From contig USGG01000064.1 of the NCBI GenBank assembly GCA_900554215.1, forward strand, positions 1-10,084: a DNA stretch of 10,084 bases, written 5' to 3'. Origin of the DNA: an uncultured Megasphaera sp. (GTDB lineage: Bacteria; Bacillota; Negativicutes; Veillonellales; Megasphaeraceae). Shown piece after piece: positions 1 through 6,173 of the stretch; the first letter of the stretch is position 1; every line of letters starts with the position of its first letter. The notes beneath the pieces are model-generated. The model did not search any database. It had not been told where the DNA came from and was given only the letters and a program-made list of their open reading frames with translations. The position numbers and the translations under genes are program-made.

Positions 1-1151
1 CGCTTGCCGCCATGGCCGCCGGCATGGAGCAGGGGAGCGAGCATCCCCTGGCAGAAGCTATCGTAACCTGCGGAAAAGAAAAGGGCGTCGCGCCGAAGGC
101 CGTATCTGATTTCCGAGCCGTCTTTGGAAAGGGCGTCATCGCCTCCGCCGATGGGAAGACCTATTACGCCGGCAACGCCGCCCTCATGGCAGAGCAGGGC
201 ATCGCCATCGGCAGCTATACAGGCCGTCTCGACGCCTTAGCCGATCAGGGCAAAACGCCCCTCATCTTCGCCGACGACAGCGGCGTCATCGGCATCATCG
301 CCGTCGCCGACATGGAAAAAGCCACCAGTGCTGAGGCCATTTCCCGCTTTGACGCTATGGGCATCGACGTGGTCATGCTGACCGGCGACAACGCCCGCAC
401 GGCCGAAGCCATCCGCAAGCGTCTGGGCATTCCCAAGGTCATCGCCGGCGTCCTGCCGCAAGACAAGGAACGGCACATCGCCGAGCTGCAGGCCCAGGGG
501 CGCACTATCGCCATGATCGGCGACGGCGTCAACGACGCGCCGGCCCTGGCCAAAGCCGACGTAGGCATCGCCATCGGCGCAGGGACTGACGTCGCCATAG
601 AAAGCGCCGACGCCGTCCTCATGCGCAGCGACCTCCTCGATGCCGTCAGCGCCGTCCGCCTCAGCAAGGCCGTCATCAAAAACATCAAAGAAAACCTGTT
701 CTGGGCATTCTTCTACAACGTCATCGCCATTCCGTTGGCAGCCGGCCTGTTTTACCCGGCCTACGGCCTCAAGCTGAATCCCATGATCGGGGCGGCAGCT
801 ATGAGCCTGAGCAGCGTCTGCGTCGTCATGAACGCCCTGCGCCTGCGCTTTTTTAAGCCCAACCATTCCGCTGGAACTGTTTCACGTGAAACACCACGGG
901 AAACTCCAAATACACCTATATCTGAACAGAAGGAAGGAGAACCTGCTATGAAAACAACATTACACATCGAAGGCATGATGTGCCAGCACTGCCAGAAACA
1001 CGTTCACGACGCCTTAGCCGCCATGGACGGCGTAACGGCCGTAACCGTCGACCTCGAAGGCAAGACGGCCGACGTCACGGCGACGAAGGACATTACGACG
1101 GACGAATTCGCCAAGGTCATTACCGACGCCGGATACGAGCTGGTAAAATAA
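1..1151 (+). CDS. copA: Cu(+)-exporting P1B-type ATPase, C-terminal part, fused in frame to an HMA domain
   Basis: This is a copper-translocating P-type ATPase that moves Cu(+) out of the cytoplasm at the cost of ATP. The reading frame is open to the left edge, so the N-terminal metal-binding domains, first membrane helices and DKTGT phosphorylation site lie outside. Visible parts are the SEHPLAEA segment of the nucleotide-binding domain (HP dipeptide near nt 49-54), GKGV, MLTGDN (TGDN at 381-392), and the hinge GDGVNDAP at 519-542. Two final membrane helices follow, with the YN pair (FFYNVIAIP) and the MSLSS motif that are signatures of the Cu(+) subgroup. After RFFKP the protein does not stop. 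It continues through a Pro/Thr/Glu-rich linker of about 30 residues, which contains a parS-like palindrome, into a C-terminal HMA domain (GMMCQHC). C-terminal HMA domains are unusual on CopA. A missing stop between former copA and copZ genes would explain this arrangement. Confidence 0.93.
   Translation, partial: LAAMAAGMEQGSEHPLAEAIVTCGKEKGVAPKAVSDFRAVFGKGVIASADGKTYYAGNAALMAEQGIAIGSYTGRLDALADQGKTPLIFADDSGVIGIIAVADMEKATSAEAISRFDAMGIDVVMLTGDNARTAEAIRKRLGIPKVIAGVLPQDKERHIAELQAQGRTIAMIGDGVNDAPALAKADVGIAIGAGTDVAIESADAVLMRSDLLDAVSAVRLSKAVIKNIKENLFWAFFYNVIAIPLAAGLFYPAYGLKLNPMIGAAAMSLSSVCVVMNALRLRFFKPNHSAGTVSRETPRETPNTPISEQKEGEPAMKTTLHIEGMMCQHCQKHVHDALAAMDGVTAVTVDLEGKTADVTATKDITTDEFAKVITDAGYELVK
878..893. 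repeat. parS-like palindrome, site 1 (inside coding sequence)
   Basis: Perfect 16-bp palindrome TGTTTCACGTGAAACA, identical to the consensus bound by ParB/Spo0J. Here it lies inside the copA reading frame and encodes part of the linker (VSRET) between the ATPase and the HMA domain. No flanking stem or T-tract is present, so at this copy it is not a terminator. Confidence 0.8.
948..1151 (+). CDS. copZ: CopZ-like copper chaperone, probable internal start within the copA frame
   Basis: A 67-residue heavy-metal-associated (HMA) domain starting MKTTLHIEGMMCQHC, with the M-x-C-x-x-C copper-binding motif near residues 10-15 and the usual ferredoxin-like fold length. The ATG at 948 is preceded by AGGAAGGAGA at 931-940 with 7 nt spacing, a very strong ribosome binding site that would have no purpose in a pure fusion protein. 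The same bases encode KEGE in the longer copA frame. I infer two products: an ATPase-HMA fusion and a free chaperone that would deliver Cu(+) to the ATPase. E. coli copA is known to make a CopA(Z) chaperone from the same gene by programmed frameshifting; here the route would be internal initiation. The gene ends directly before a strong terminator. Confidence 0.75.
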   Translation: MKTTLHIEGMMCQHCQKHVHDALAAMDGVTAVTVDLEGKTADVTATKDITTDEFAKVITDAGYELVK

Positions 1152-1162
1152 GAGGCTCCCAA

Positions 1163-1216
1163 CAAAACGGGACTGCCGAAGAAGGATTGTGTTTCTTCCT
1201 CGGCAGTCCCGTTTTT
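1163..1216 (+). terminator. Intrinsic terminator of copA/copZ
   Basis: A perfect 13-bp stem pairs ACGGGACTGCCGA (1167-1179) with its complement at 1200-1212 and is followed by a T5 tract. It begins about 12 nt after the copA stop. The complement strand also reads CGTTTTG after the stem, so it may act in both directions. Confidence 0.9.
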
Positions 1217-1294
1217 ATGTATCCAATCCAATTATGCATCGACAGGCCCGCAAAAGTCAAATATATAAGATTTCTGCATGCAGAAGATATGCTG

Positions 1295-1323
1295 TTGTCG
1301 TCATGCAAATCATATACTATGAT
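1295..1323 (+). promoter_or_regulatory. Possible sigma-70 promoter just ahead of a hairpin
   Basis: TTGTCG (1295-1300), a 17-bp spacer and TATGAT (1318-1323) resemble a -35/-10 pair. The predicted start near 1330 coincides with the first base of the terminator hairpin at 1331, so any transcript would be little more than the hairpin. A separate 14-bp palindrome TTCTGCATGCAGAA lies at 1272-1285. No gene follows on this strand until 4438. Chance resemblance is quite possible. Confidence 0.25.
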
Positions 1324-1330
1324 GCAAAAT

Positions 1331-1371
1331 AGGGACATATGTTTCACGTGAAACAGTATGTCCCTGTTTTT
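1331..1371. terminator. Terminator-like hairpin built around parS-like palindrome, site 2
   Basis: The outer arms AGGGACATA (1331-1339) and TATGTCCCT (1357-1365) are perfect complements. Between them sits the parS-like palindrome at 1340-1355, with one extra G at 1356. A GTTTTT tract follows on the plus strand, and ATTTTG follows on the minus strand. It is well placed to end minus-strand transcription from the merR/response regulator/kinase/GNAT unit and could also back up the copA terminator. Confidence 0.75.
1340..1355. repeat. parS-like palindrome, site 2
   Basis: Perfect TGTTTCACGTGAAACA. As RNA it would form the top of the hairpin whose outer stem is the 9-bp repeat on each side. Confidence 0.85.
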
Positions 1372-1446
1372 ATGCGTCAATAGGTTGTTTATGCTGAAGG
1401 CCAGATGCCCGTCCCTCCCGGAAGAGAAGGGGAGGCCTTACAGAAG

Positions 1447-1923
1447 CTATTCAAACAGATAGAATTCGGTTCATCCCGTATCTTCATAAAACATGCAGGC
1501 CGTCCGGCAGGAGGCCAACCCATCCTTTCGATAGGCCAGCTCTGCCGGAACCGTTCCTTAGCCTATCGCAGCGAATCGTCTTCATTCCCGTCCCAGCCAG
1601 ATAGTGCACGGCGTCATCGCCTGGGCTATGCCCCGGCCGGCAAAGGACAGGCGCACGCCTAAGGCGTAGATGACGAGAATCTCTTCGTCCGCCGTATCGA
1701 CGGCCACGGCGCGCCGTCATAGCTTTCGTTGTATTCGCAGCTGACGATCATCGCCGACGCAGAGCTCGCCCCGATCCAGCGACGCCTGCAGAAAATCCTG
1801 GGACGGGTATACGTCCCGTTCCCATCCCGGCTTAAATTCGGCGTTCTTCATTTCGTCCATCACAGCGTAATAACAAGCCCGTACTGCATCAAATTCCGCC
1901 GTACCAGCTCTGCGGATCTGCAT
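1447..1923 (-). pseudogene. Decayed GNAT-family N-acetyltransferase
   Basis: Three reading frames together spell out one GNAT protein of about 155-160 residues, but none is intact. The N-terminus is in one frame (MQIRRAGTAEFDAVRACYY to ELCVGDD, then a stop at 1717). The acetyl-CoA-binding core follows in another frame (EEILVIYALGVRL, then SFAGRGIAQAM, matching the R/Q-x-x-G-x-G/A loop). The C-terminus is in a third frame (VPAELAYRKDG to CMFYEDTG, an in-frame TGA where a Trp codon would be expected, then TEFYLFE and a stop at 1447-1449). At least two or three frameshifts and one nonsense change are therefore needed. The start ATG at 1923 has an AGGAG site about 10 nt upstream. That site sits in the loop of a 7-bp hairpin (CTATGAC at 1928-1934, GTCATAG at 1947-1953). 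It follows the kinase gene by 55 nt and was probably co-transcribed with it. The substrate is unknown. Confidence 0.85.
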
Positions 1924-1978
1924 CACACTATGACTCCTGCCGCATTGTCATAGCCTGTCGCTCCCATATGCCGCCGTC

Positions 1979-3094
1979 TCAGCCCAAGGGAAGGTACATG
2001 TAAAATGTCGTGCCTTTTCCCACTTCACTTTCTACTTCAAGCAGGCCGCCGTGGCTGACGACGAACTGCTTCGCCAGGGCCAGCCCGATGCCGCTGCCGC
2101 CGCTCTTGCGGCTCCGCGATTTTTCGCCGCGGTAGAAGTATTGGAAAATATGGGGCAGGTCTTCGGGAGAAATGCCGTTTCCCGTATCGGCGATAGAGAC
2201 GACGACGTACTCTTTTCCTTCCTTGACGGCCTGCTCCGTAGCGAGGGAAATCGTATCGCCCCGGTTGATATAGCGGATGGCGTTGTTCAGAATATTGTAG
2301 ACGACCTGGTTGATTCTGTCCACGTCAATGGATATCTTCGGTAAATCAGGACATAGGTGCAGCCGGACGGTCAATTCTTTTTCGTCGCACAGGGGCTGGA
2401 GCATGCTGACGGCCCGTTCCAACAGCACGTTGATATCGGCCCATTCCTTATGGAGGACGAGCTTGTCGATTTCCGCCAGAGACAAATCGTTTAAATCCTG
2501 CACCAATCGTCCCAGCCGCAAGACTTCGTCTTCCATGGATAAAAACATCTTTTTATTAGCCGGTATGACGTCGTCGATCATGCCCTCCAAGTTTCCCTGG
2601 ATAATCGCCAAGGGAGTCCGCAGCTCGTGGGCTACGCTGGCAAAGAGGTGGCGGCGCATGGTTTCGTTTTGTTCCAGCTCCGTAGACATGTCGTTGAAGG
2701 TCTTGGCTAAGATGCCCACTTCGTCCATCCGTTCAACAGGCACGGTCTGCCCGAATTTCCCTTTCTGTACGGAACGCACGGCATCGGTCAGGGAGAGGAG
2801 GGGACGGACGAGCTTCTGCACGACGATGTAGCTGACGCCGACGCTGATGACCGTCATGCCCAGGCCGACCCAAAGAAGGGAGCGATGGATGGACTCGACG
2901 TACTGCAGCTCCGCCGCGCCGCGCATCATGTGGTGGCCCATGCCCATTCCGCGGCGGGGAGCCATCTGCAGGTATTGGGTGAAATGCGTATCCATCTGGC
3001 TGTTGACCAAAAAGAGAATGACGGCGATCGTCACGGCCAGCAGGACGAAGACCATCGCCGTCAGGCGGAATACTAAGCTGTCCGTCCGTTTCAT
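1979..3094 (-). CDS. Membrane sensor histidine kinase with Met/His-rich sensor loop
   Basis: A 371-residue two-component sensor kinase. In order: membrane helix 1 (about residues 8-30), a short extracytoplasmic loop (31-72), membrane helix 2 (73-93), HAMP linker (about 94-146), HisKA with the phospho-acceptor His156 in AHELRTP, and HATPase_c with NNA (270-272), the G1 box DTGNGIS (303-309), the F box region FQYFYRG (317-323) and the G2 box GGSGIGLALAK (332-342). All catalytic motifs are intact. The loop contains MAPRRGMGMGHHMMRG (44-59), a cluster of Met and His such as is found in Cu(+)/Ag(+)-binding periplasmic sites. A metal signal is therefore my inference and is consistent with copA being near. 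The start ATG overlaps the response regulator stop by 4 nt (ATGA) and has GGAGG upstream, so the pair is translationally coupled. Confidence 0.93.
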   Translation of the reverse strand: MKRTDSLVFRLTAMVFVLLAVTIAVILFLVNSQMDTHFTQYLQMAPRRGMGMGHHMMRGAAELQYVESIHRSLLWVGLGMTVISVGVSYIVVQKLVRPLLSLTDAVRSVQKGKFGQTVPVERMDEVGILAKTFNDMSTELEQNETMRRHLFASVAHELRTPLAIIQGNLEGMIDDVIPANKKMFLSMEDEVLRLGRLVQDLNDLSLAEIDKLVLHKEWADINVLLERAVSMLQPLCDEKELTVRLHLCPDLPKISIDVDRINQVVYNILNNAIRYINRGDTISLATEQAVKEGKEYVVVSIADTGNGISPEDLPHIFQYFYRGEKSRSRKSGGSGIGLALAKQFVVSHGGLLEVESEVGKGTTFYMYLPLG

Positions 3095-3789
3095 AGGCCG
3101 CCTCCGGAAAACTTATAGCCGATGCCGTATACGGTCAGAATATATGTCGGCTTGGCCGGCTCCGGCTCTATTTTTTTGCGCAGGTTGCGGACATGCGTAT
3201 CGATAGTCCGCTCATAGCCTTCAAAGCCATAGCCGCCCTGGGCCTTTTCCATGATCTGCATGCGGCTGAACACCCGGTCCGGCGAAGAGGCCAGGGCGTC
3301 GAGGATATTGAACTCCGTCGGCGTCAGCACGATGGGCTCGCCGCTGCGGAACACGGTAAACTTGTCCCTGTCGATGAGCAAATCCCTGACGGCGTAGCGG
3401 GACGAGGTCTGGATGACTTCGCCCCGGACCCGGCGCAGCAGGCTGTGGACGCGGGCTATGAGCTCCTTGACGTTGAAGGGCTTCGTCACGTAGTCGTCGG
3501 CGCCGATATTCAGCCCGACGAGGCGGTCCAGCTCGTCGTCCTTGGCCGTCAAGAAGATGATGGGCACGTCGCTGAACTGGCGGACTCGGCGGCACACTTC
3601 AAAGCCGTCCATGACGGGAAGCATCAAGTCCAGCACCATAATCTGCGGCTCGTGCCGCCGTACCATCGAGACGGCCGTCATACCGTCATTGGCAATATAG
3701 ACCAGACATTGCTCCTGCTCGAAGTAGGAACGCAGCAGGGCGCACAATTTCTCGTCGTCGTCGACGATGAGGATAGAGTAAGGAACCAT
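3091..3789 (-). CDS. OmpR/PhoB-family response regulator
   Basis: A 232-residue DNA-binding response regulator, partner of the overlapping kinase. The receiver domain has the acidic cluster DDD (10-12), the phospho-acceptor Asp54 in LDLMLP, the Thr in FLTAKDD (81) and Lys103 in VTKPF. The C-terminal winged-helix domain contains LTPTEFNIL and the recognition segment TIDTHVRNLRKKIEP, with the GIGYKF wing at the end. I place the start at the ATG at 3789 because GGAGG lies 8 nt upstream. A GTG nine bases earlier overlaps that binding site and is less likely. Regulators of this family bind tandem direct repeats spaced about 11 bp. Such arrays occur in this window ahead of the two small His-rich genes, making them candidate targets. 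The gene lies 59 nt downstream of merR with a parS-like site in the gap. Confidence 0.94.
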   Translation of the reverse strand: MVPYSILIVDDDEKLCALLRSYFEQEQCLVYIANDGMTAVSMVRRHEPQIMVLDLMLPVMDGFEVCRRVRQFSDVPIIFLTAKDDELDRLVGLNIGADDYVTKPFNVKELIARVHSLLRRVRGEVIQTSSRYAVRDLLIDRDKFTVFRSGEPIVLTPTEFNILDALASSPDRVFSRMQIMEKAQGGYGFEGYERTIDTHVRNLRKKIEPEPAKPTYILTVYGIGYKFSGGGL

Positions 3790-3826
3790 AGCATACACCT
3801 CCGTAATGTTTTTAAGTGGTCAAACA

Positions 3827-3842
3827 TGTTTCACGTGAAACA
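3827..3842. repeat. parS-like palindrome, site 3 (merR/response regulator gap)
   Basis: Perfect TGTTTCACGTGAAACA between the merR stop and the response regulator start. There is no long flanking stem and no T-tract, so terminator function is not evident at this copy. Confidence 0.85.
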
Positions 3843-3848
3843 ACGATG

Positions 3849-4280
3849 TTACTTTCCGCCGCCATGGAGAAATTCGTCGGCATAGGGCAGGGTGTCCTTG
3901 CCCATCATGTGCTTTTCCGTCCCGGCCTCGACGGCCCGGCGATAGTAGTCGCACTTGTGATTGATGATTTCCAGTGACTTCTGCAGCTCGGCAATCTGCC
4001 GTTCTACCGCTTCCCTGCGGCGGACAAATAAGTCGTACCGTTCCTTCAGAGAGATGTCGCCTTCCTGCACCCATTGGGAAAACTGCTTCATCTCGCTGAT
4101 AGACATGCCCGTCGCCTTCAGGCACTGCAGCACCTGCAGCATAGCCAAATCTACATCGGAAAAAGCCCGATAGCCTGACTCGCGCCGTTCCAGAAAGGGG
4201 AGCAGCCCTTCCTTGTCGTAGTAGCGCAGCGTCGTCGCCGGGATATGGGTCATCTTCGCCACCTGCTGAATCGTATACAT
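3849..4280 (-). CDS. MerR-family regulator, AdhR/NmlR-like
   Basis: A 143-residue transcription activator. The N-terminal winged helix-turn-helix MYTIQQVAKMTHIPATTLRYY (1-21) and RESGYRAFSDVDL (33-45) are typical of MerR proteins, followed by a long dimerisation coiled coil (about 75-120). It lacks the C-terminal CxC-type loop of copper sensors such as CueR. It has Cys53 in LQCLKATGMS, near the position of the single reactive Cys of AdhR and NmlR, which sense aldehydes and other electrophiles. The divergent alcohol dehydrogenase remnant and the MerR-type operator between the two genes fit that class. The start ATG has AAGGAGG 7 nt upstream. The gene is upstream of, and co-directional with, the two-component genes. 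Because its natural target gene is broken, its remaining role here is unclear. Confidence 0.9.
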   Translation of the reverse strand: MYTIQQVAKMTHIPATTLRYYDKEGLLPFLERRESGYRAFSDVDLAMLQVLQCLKATGMSISEMKQFSQWVQEGDISLKERYDLFVRRREAVERQIAELQKSLEIINHKCDYYRRAVEAGTEKHMMGKDTLPYADEFLHGGGK

Positions 4281-4339
4281 AGGAAAACCTCCTTAGAGAA
4301 TCCTGAGCAAAAATTTCTCAAAATAGTTGAAAAGCAAGA

Positions 4340-4370
4340 TTGACTTTAAAGCTAACTTCAATAATATAGT
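4340..4370 (+). promoter_or_regulatory. MerR-type promoter/operator for the dehydrogenase remnant
   Basis: TTGACT (4340-4345) and TATAGT (4365-4370) are separated by 19 bp, the overlong spacer typical of MerR-activated promoters. The spacer holds an imperfect dyad, TTAAAGCTAACTTCAA (4346-4361), symmetric at 12 of 16 positions, as expected for a MerR dimer site between -35 and -10. An alternative -10, TAATAT with a 16-bp spacer, overlaps it. Confidence 0.65.
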
Positions 4371-4437
4371 AAAGCTGACCAAACGTCAAGATATTCCGTC
4401 GACTTACATACTGTACCAAAAAGGAGAGTGCATACTA

Positions 4438-4590
4438 ATGAAATCTCGTATGATGAAAGCAGCCGTCCTCGCCGGGCCCCGTCAGATCGTCGTCAAAGAA
4501 GTCGCCGTGCCGGAAGTTCATCCCGGCGAAATCGAAATCGCCGTGTCGGCCTGCGGCGTCGTCACCAATCCCGGCGACAGCTCGTTTAAA
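4438..4590 (+). pseudogene. Truncated zinc-type alcohol dehydrogenase (N-terminal remnant)
   Basis: The ATG at 4438 has AAGGAGAG about 9 nt upstream. The first 40 or so residues (MMKAAVLAGPRQIVVKEVAV, then PEVHPGEIEIAVSACGV) match the start of medium-chain Zn-dependent alcohol dehydrogenases up to the ACG-V segment that precedes the first catalytic-zinc motif. The expected following motif (C/GTDxH) is not there. Homology ends near NPGDSSF and a terminator-like repeat begins at 4602. The frame happens to stay open through the repeat to a stop at 4759-4761, giving a 107-residue predicted product with no recognisable C-terminal two thirds. No cofactor fold remains, so an active enzyme is very unlikely. 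Promoter and ribosome binding site look intact. Confidence 0.75.
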
Positions 4591-4601
4591 AGACATCGTA
4601 C

Positions 4602-4654
4602 AAAGCTCTCTGCCCGCAGTAATGCATCTGCGGACAGAGAGCTTTTGTATTGTT
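4602..4654 (+). terminator. Repeat cassette copy A: terminator hairpin
   Basis: An 18-nt arm at 4602-4619 pairs with 4628-4645 at 17 of 18 positions around an 8-nt loop, followed by TGTATTGTT. The 29 bases at 4626-4654 recur exactly at 6202-6230, and in both places a parS-like palindrome lies shortly downstream (10 nt here). This makes hairpin plus palindrome a repeated unit rather than a one-off terminator. It lies directly after the last recognisable dehydrogenase codons. Confidence 0.8.
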
Positions 4655-4664
4655 ATAGGGAAAA

Positions 4665-4680
4665 TGTTTCACGTGAAACA
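4665..4680. repeat. parS-like palindrome, site 4 (part of repeat cassette A)
   Basis: Perfect TGTTTCACGTGAAACA, 10 nt after the repeated hairpin and about 110 nt before the AraC-family gene. Confidence 0.85.
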
Positions 4681-4790
4681 CATTGGCGTATAGGCCAAGA
4701 GAACAGCCTCGAAATTCTCTTCGTTGAAGATATATTACAAGCCGCCGGCAAGGCCAAGTGATACAATAAGCCGTGAGGGGGGAATCATCT

Positions 4791-5639
4791 ATGAGGAAAG
4801 ACATAAAGACCCTGGTCTACGACGAGGAGCTGCACCTGGAAGCTTATCGGTTTGAAGGGATAGGCCGGCCCTTTCCCAACCATTTCCACGACTACTACGT
4901 GATCGGGTTTATAGAACAAGGGGAGCGCCGCTTATGGTGCAGAAACCAGGAATACCCAATCGGGCCAGGCTGCATCCTGCTGTTCAATCCCGGCGACACC
5001 CACGCCTGCGTTCAGACAGACAGCGGCGTCTTAGATTATCGTGGATTTAACATCGCAACGGAAGTCATGCTGGATTTGGCCGAAGAAATCACGGGGAAAA
5101 GGGCGCTGCCGGGATTTTCGCCGGCCGTACTGCGCGACGAAGACGTGTCCTGCTATTTGCGGCCCCTCCATGACCTCGTCATGAACGGCTCCCTGGAATT
5201 TGGAAAAGAAGAAAGCCTCCTCTTCATGCTGTCCCTGCTCATGCAGCGCTGCGGACAGCCCTTTGAAGACTGTATTCCCGAATGCCGGGAGGAAATCGAG
5301 CGAGCTTGCGCGTTTATGGCGGAACACGCTGCCGAACGTATTTCCTTAGACCAAATATGCCGCAAGGCTGGCTTGAGCAAATCCACCTTACTGCGGGCCT
5401 TCGCCAAATCAAAGGGCGTTACGCTGTACTGCTATTTGGAAAGCCTCCGCATTGGCAGGGCAAAAAAATTGCTGGAACAAGGCGCGTCTCCTATGGAAGC
5501 AGCGCTGCAGACGGGATTTTCCGACCAAAGCCATTTCACCAATTACTTTACCCGCTTCATCGGCTTAACGCCCGGCGCCTATCGGGACATCTTTCTAAAG
5601 AACGACGGGGCAGGCGGGGGAGGGCAGGATTCTCCATAG
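4791..5639 (+). CDS. AraC-family transcriptional regulator with cupin sensor domain
   Basis: A 282-residue regulator. Residues about 1-100 form an AraC-type cupin ligand-binding domain (HFHDYYVIGF at 31-40, LLFNPGDTH at 63-71). Residues about 170-270 form the double helix-turn-helix, with helix regions at about 185-206 (ISLDQICRKAGLSKSTLLRA) and 234-256 (PMEAALQTGFSDQSHFTNYF), ending in the family hallmark GLTPGAYR. The ATG at 4791 is chosen because GAGGGGGG lies 8 nt upstream. A GTG at 4773 would overlap that site. The effector is unknown. The next gene in the same direction, 75 nt away, encodes a DUF2000 protein and is the most obvious regulated target. The C-terminal tail NDGAGGGGQDSP is low-complexity. 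Confidence 0.92.
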   Translation: MRKDIKTLVYDEELHLEAYRFEGIGRPFPNHFHDYYVIGFIEQGERRLWCRNQEYPIGPGCILLFNPGDTHACVQTDSGVLDYRGFNIATEVMLDLAEEITGKRALPGFSPAVLRDEDVSCYLRPLHDLVMNGSLEFGKEESLLFMLSLLMQRCGQPFEDCIPECREEIERACAFMAEHAAERISLDQICRKAGLSKSTLLRAFAKSKGVTLYCYLESLRIGRAKKLLEQGASPMEAALQTGFSDQSHFTNYFTRFIGLTPGAYRDIFLKNDGAGGGGQDSP

Positions 5640-5714
5640 AAGCAGGCCCTTTTCCCATAGAACTCGCAGCAGCACAGTGTTCCAATAAAAATATGAGAAA
5701 TGAGGTTGAAAGCA

Positions 5715-6137
5715 ATGAACGTGCAAGATGAAAAATGCGTCATAGTACTCGACGAACGATTGCCTTTCGGGATCATAGCGAATACGGCGGCGATTCTGGG
5801 AATTACATTGGGAAAAGCCATGCCGGAAGTCGTCGGGGCCGACGTTACCGACAAAACAGGGCGGGAACACGCCGGCATTATCGAAATTCCCGTCCCCATT
5901 TTAAAGGGCGATGCGAAAAGCATAAAGGCCCTCCGCAAAAGACTGTATGAGCCGGAATTTTCCGACGTGACAGTCGTCGACTTTTCCGATTTGGCCCAGG
6001 GCTGCAAGACCTACAACGAATTTATAGACAAGATGAAGGACGCGCCTGAAGCGGACCTGAACTACTTTGGAATCGCCATGTGCGGAGTAAAAAAGAAAAT
6101 AAACAAATTGACGGGACAGATGCCCCTGCTGCGCTGA
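5715..6137 (+). CDS. DUF2000 family protein
   Basis: A 140-residue small cytoplasmic protein of a family of unknown function (DUF2000). The recognisable features are the opening KCVIVLDERLPFGIIANTAA, then LGKAMPEVVGADVTDKTG, HAGIIEIPVPILKGD and the C-terminal YFGIAMCGVKKKINKLTG. The fold is reported as peptidyl-tRNA hydrolase-like in this family, but no activity can be assigned from the sequence. ATG 5715 is preferred over the in-frame ATG at 5700 because TGAGG precedes it by 9 nt. It probably forms a two-gene unit with the upstream AraC-family regulator and is followed by the repeat-cassette terminator. Confidence 0.8.
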   Translation: MNVQDEKCVIVLDERLPFGIIANTAAILGITLGKAMPEVVGADVTDKTGREHAGIIEIPVPILKGDAKSIKALRKRLYEPEFSDVTVVDFSDLAQGCKTYNEFIDKMKDAPEADLNYFGIAMCGVKKKINKLTGQMPLLR

Positions 6138-6173
6138 CTGCCCATAGGCAGTAGCGTATCCCTTCATTGCGCT

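Noticed and set aside
237..866. Long open frame on the minus strand opposite copA, and similar ones opposite the kinase, response regulator, panC and panD
   Set aside because: They mirror GC-rich codons of well-supported genes and show no domain motifs or good starts.
1120..1380. Short open frames containing FHVKH or VSRET peptides near several loci
   Set aside because: These peptides are only translations of the palindrome TGTTTCACGTGAAACA in different frames. The frames lack ribosome binding sites and overlap terminators.
3849..4280. MerR gene as a CueR-type copper regulator of copA
   Set aside because: The protein lacks the C-terminal metal-binding CxC loop, has an AdhR/NmlR-like Cys53 and lies divergent to an alcohol dehydrogenase remnant.
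4438..4761. Intact 107-residue gene running through the repeat cassette
   Set aside because: Homology stops near 4590. The rest is read through a near-perfect hairpin and a parS-like palindrome and shows no protein-like conservation, so I treat it as a remnant with a chance open frame.
4566..4998. 14-bp direct match CAATCCCGGCGACA at the end of the dehydrogenase remnant and inside the AraC-family gene, as a recombination junction
   Set aside because: Both copies encode an NPGD stretch in GC-rich coding DNA. The match is short and does not continue on either side, so chance or codon bias explains it.
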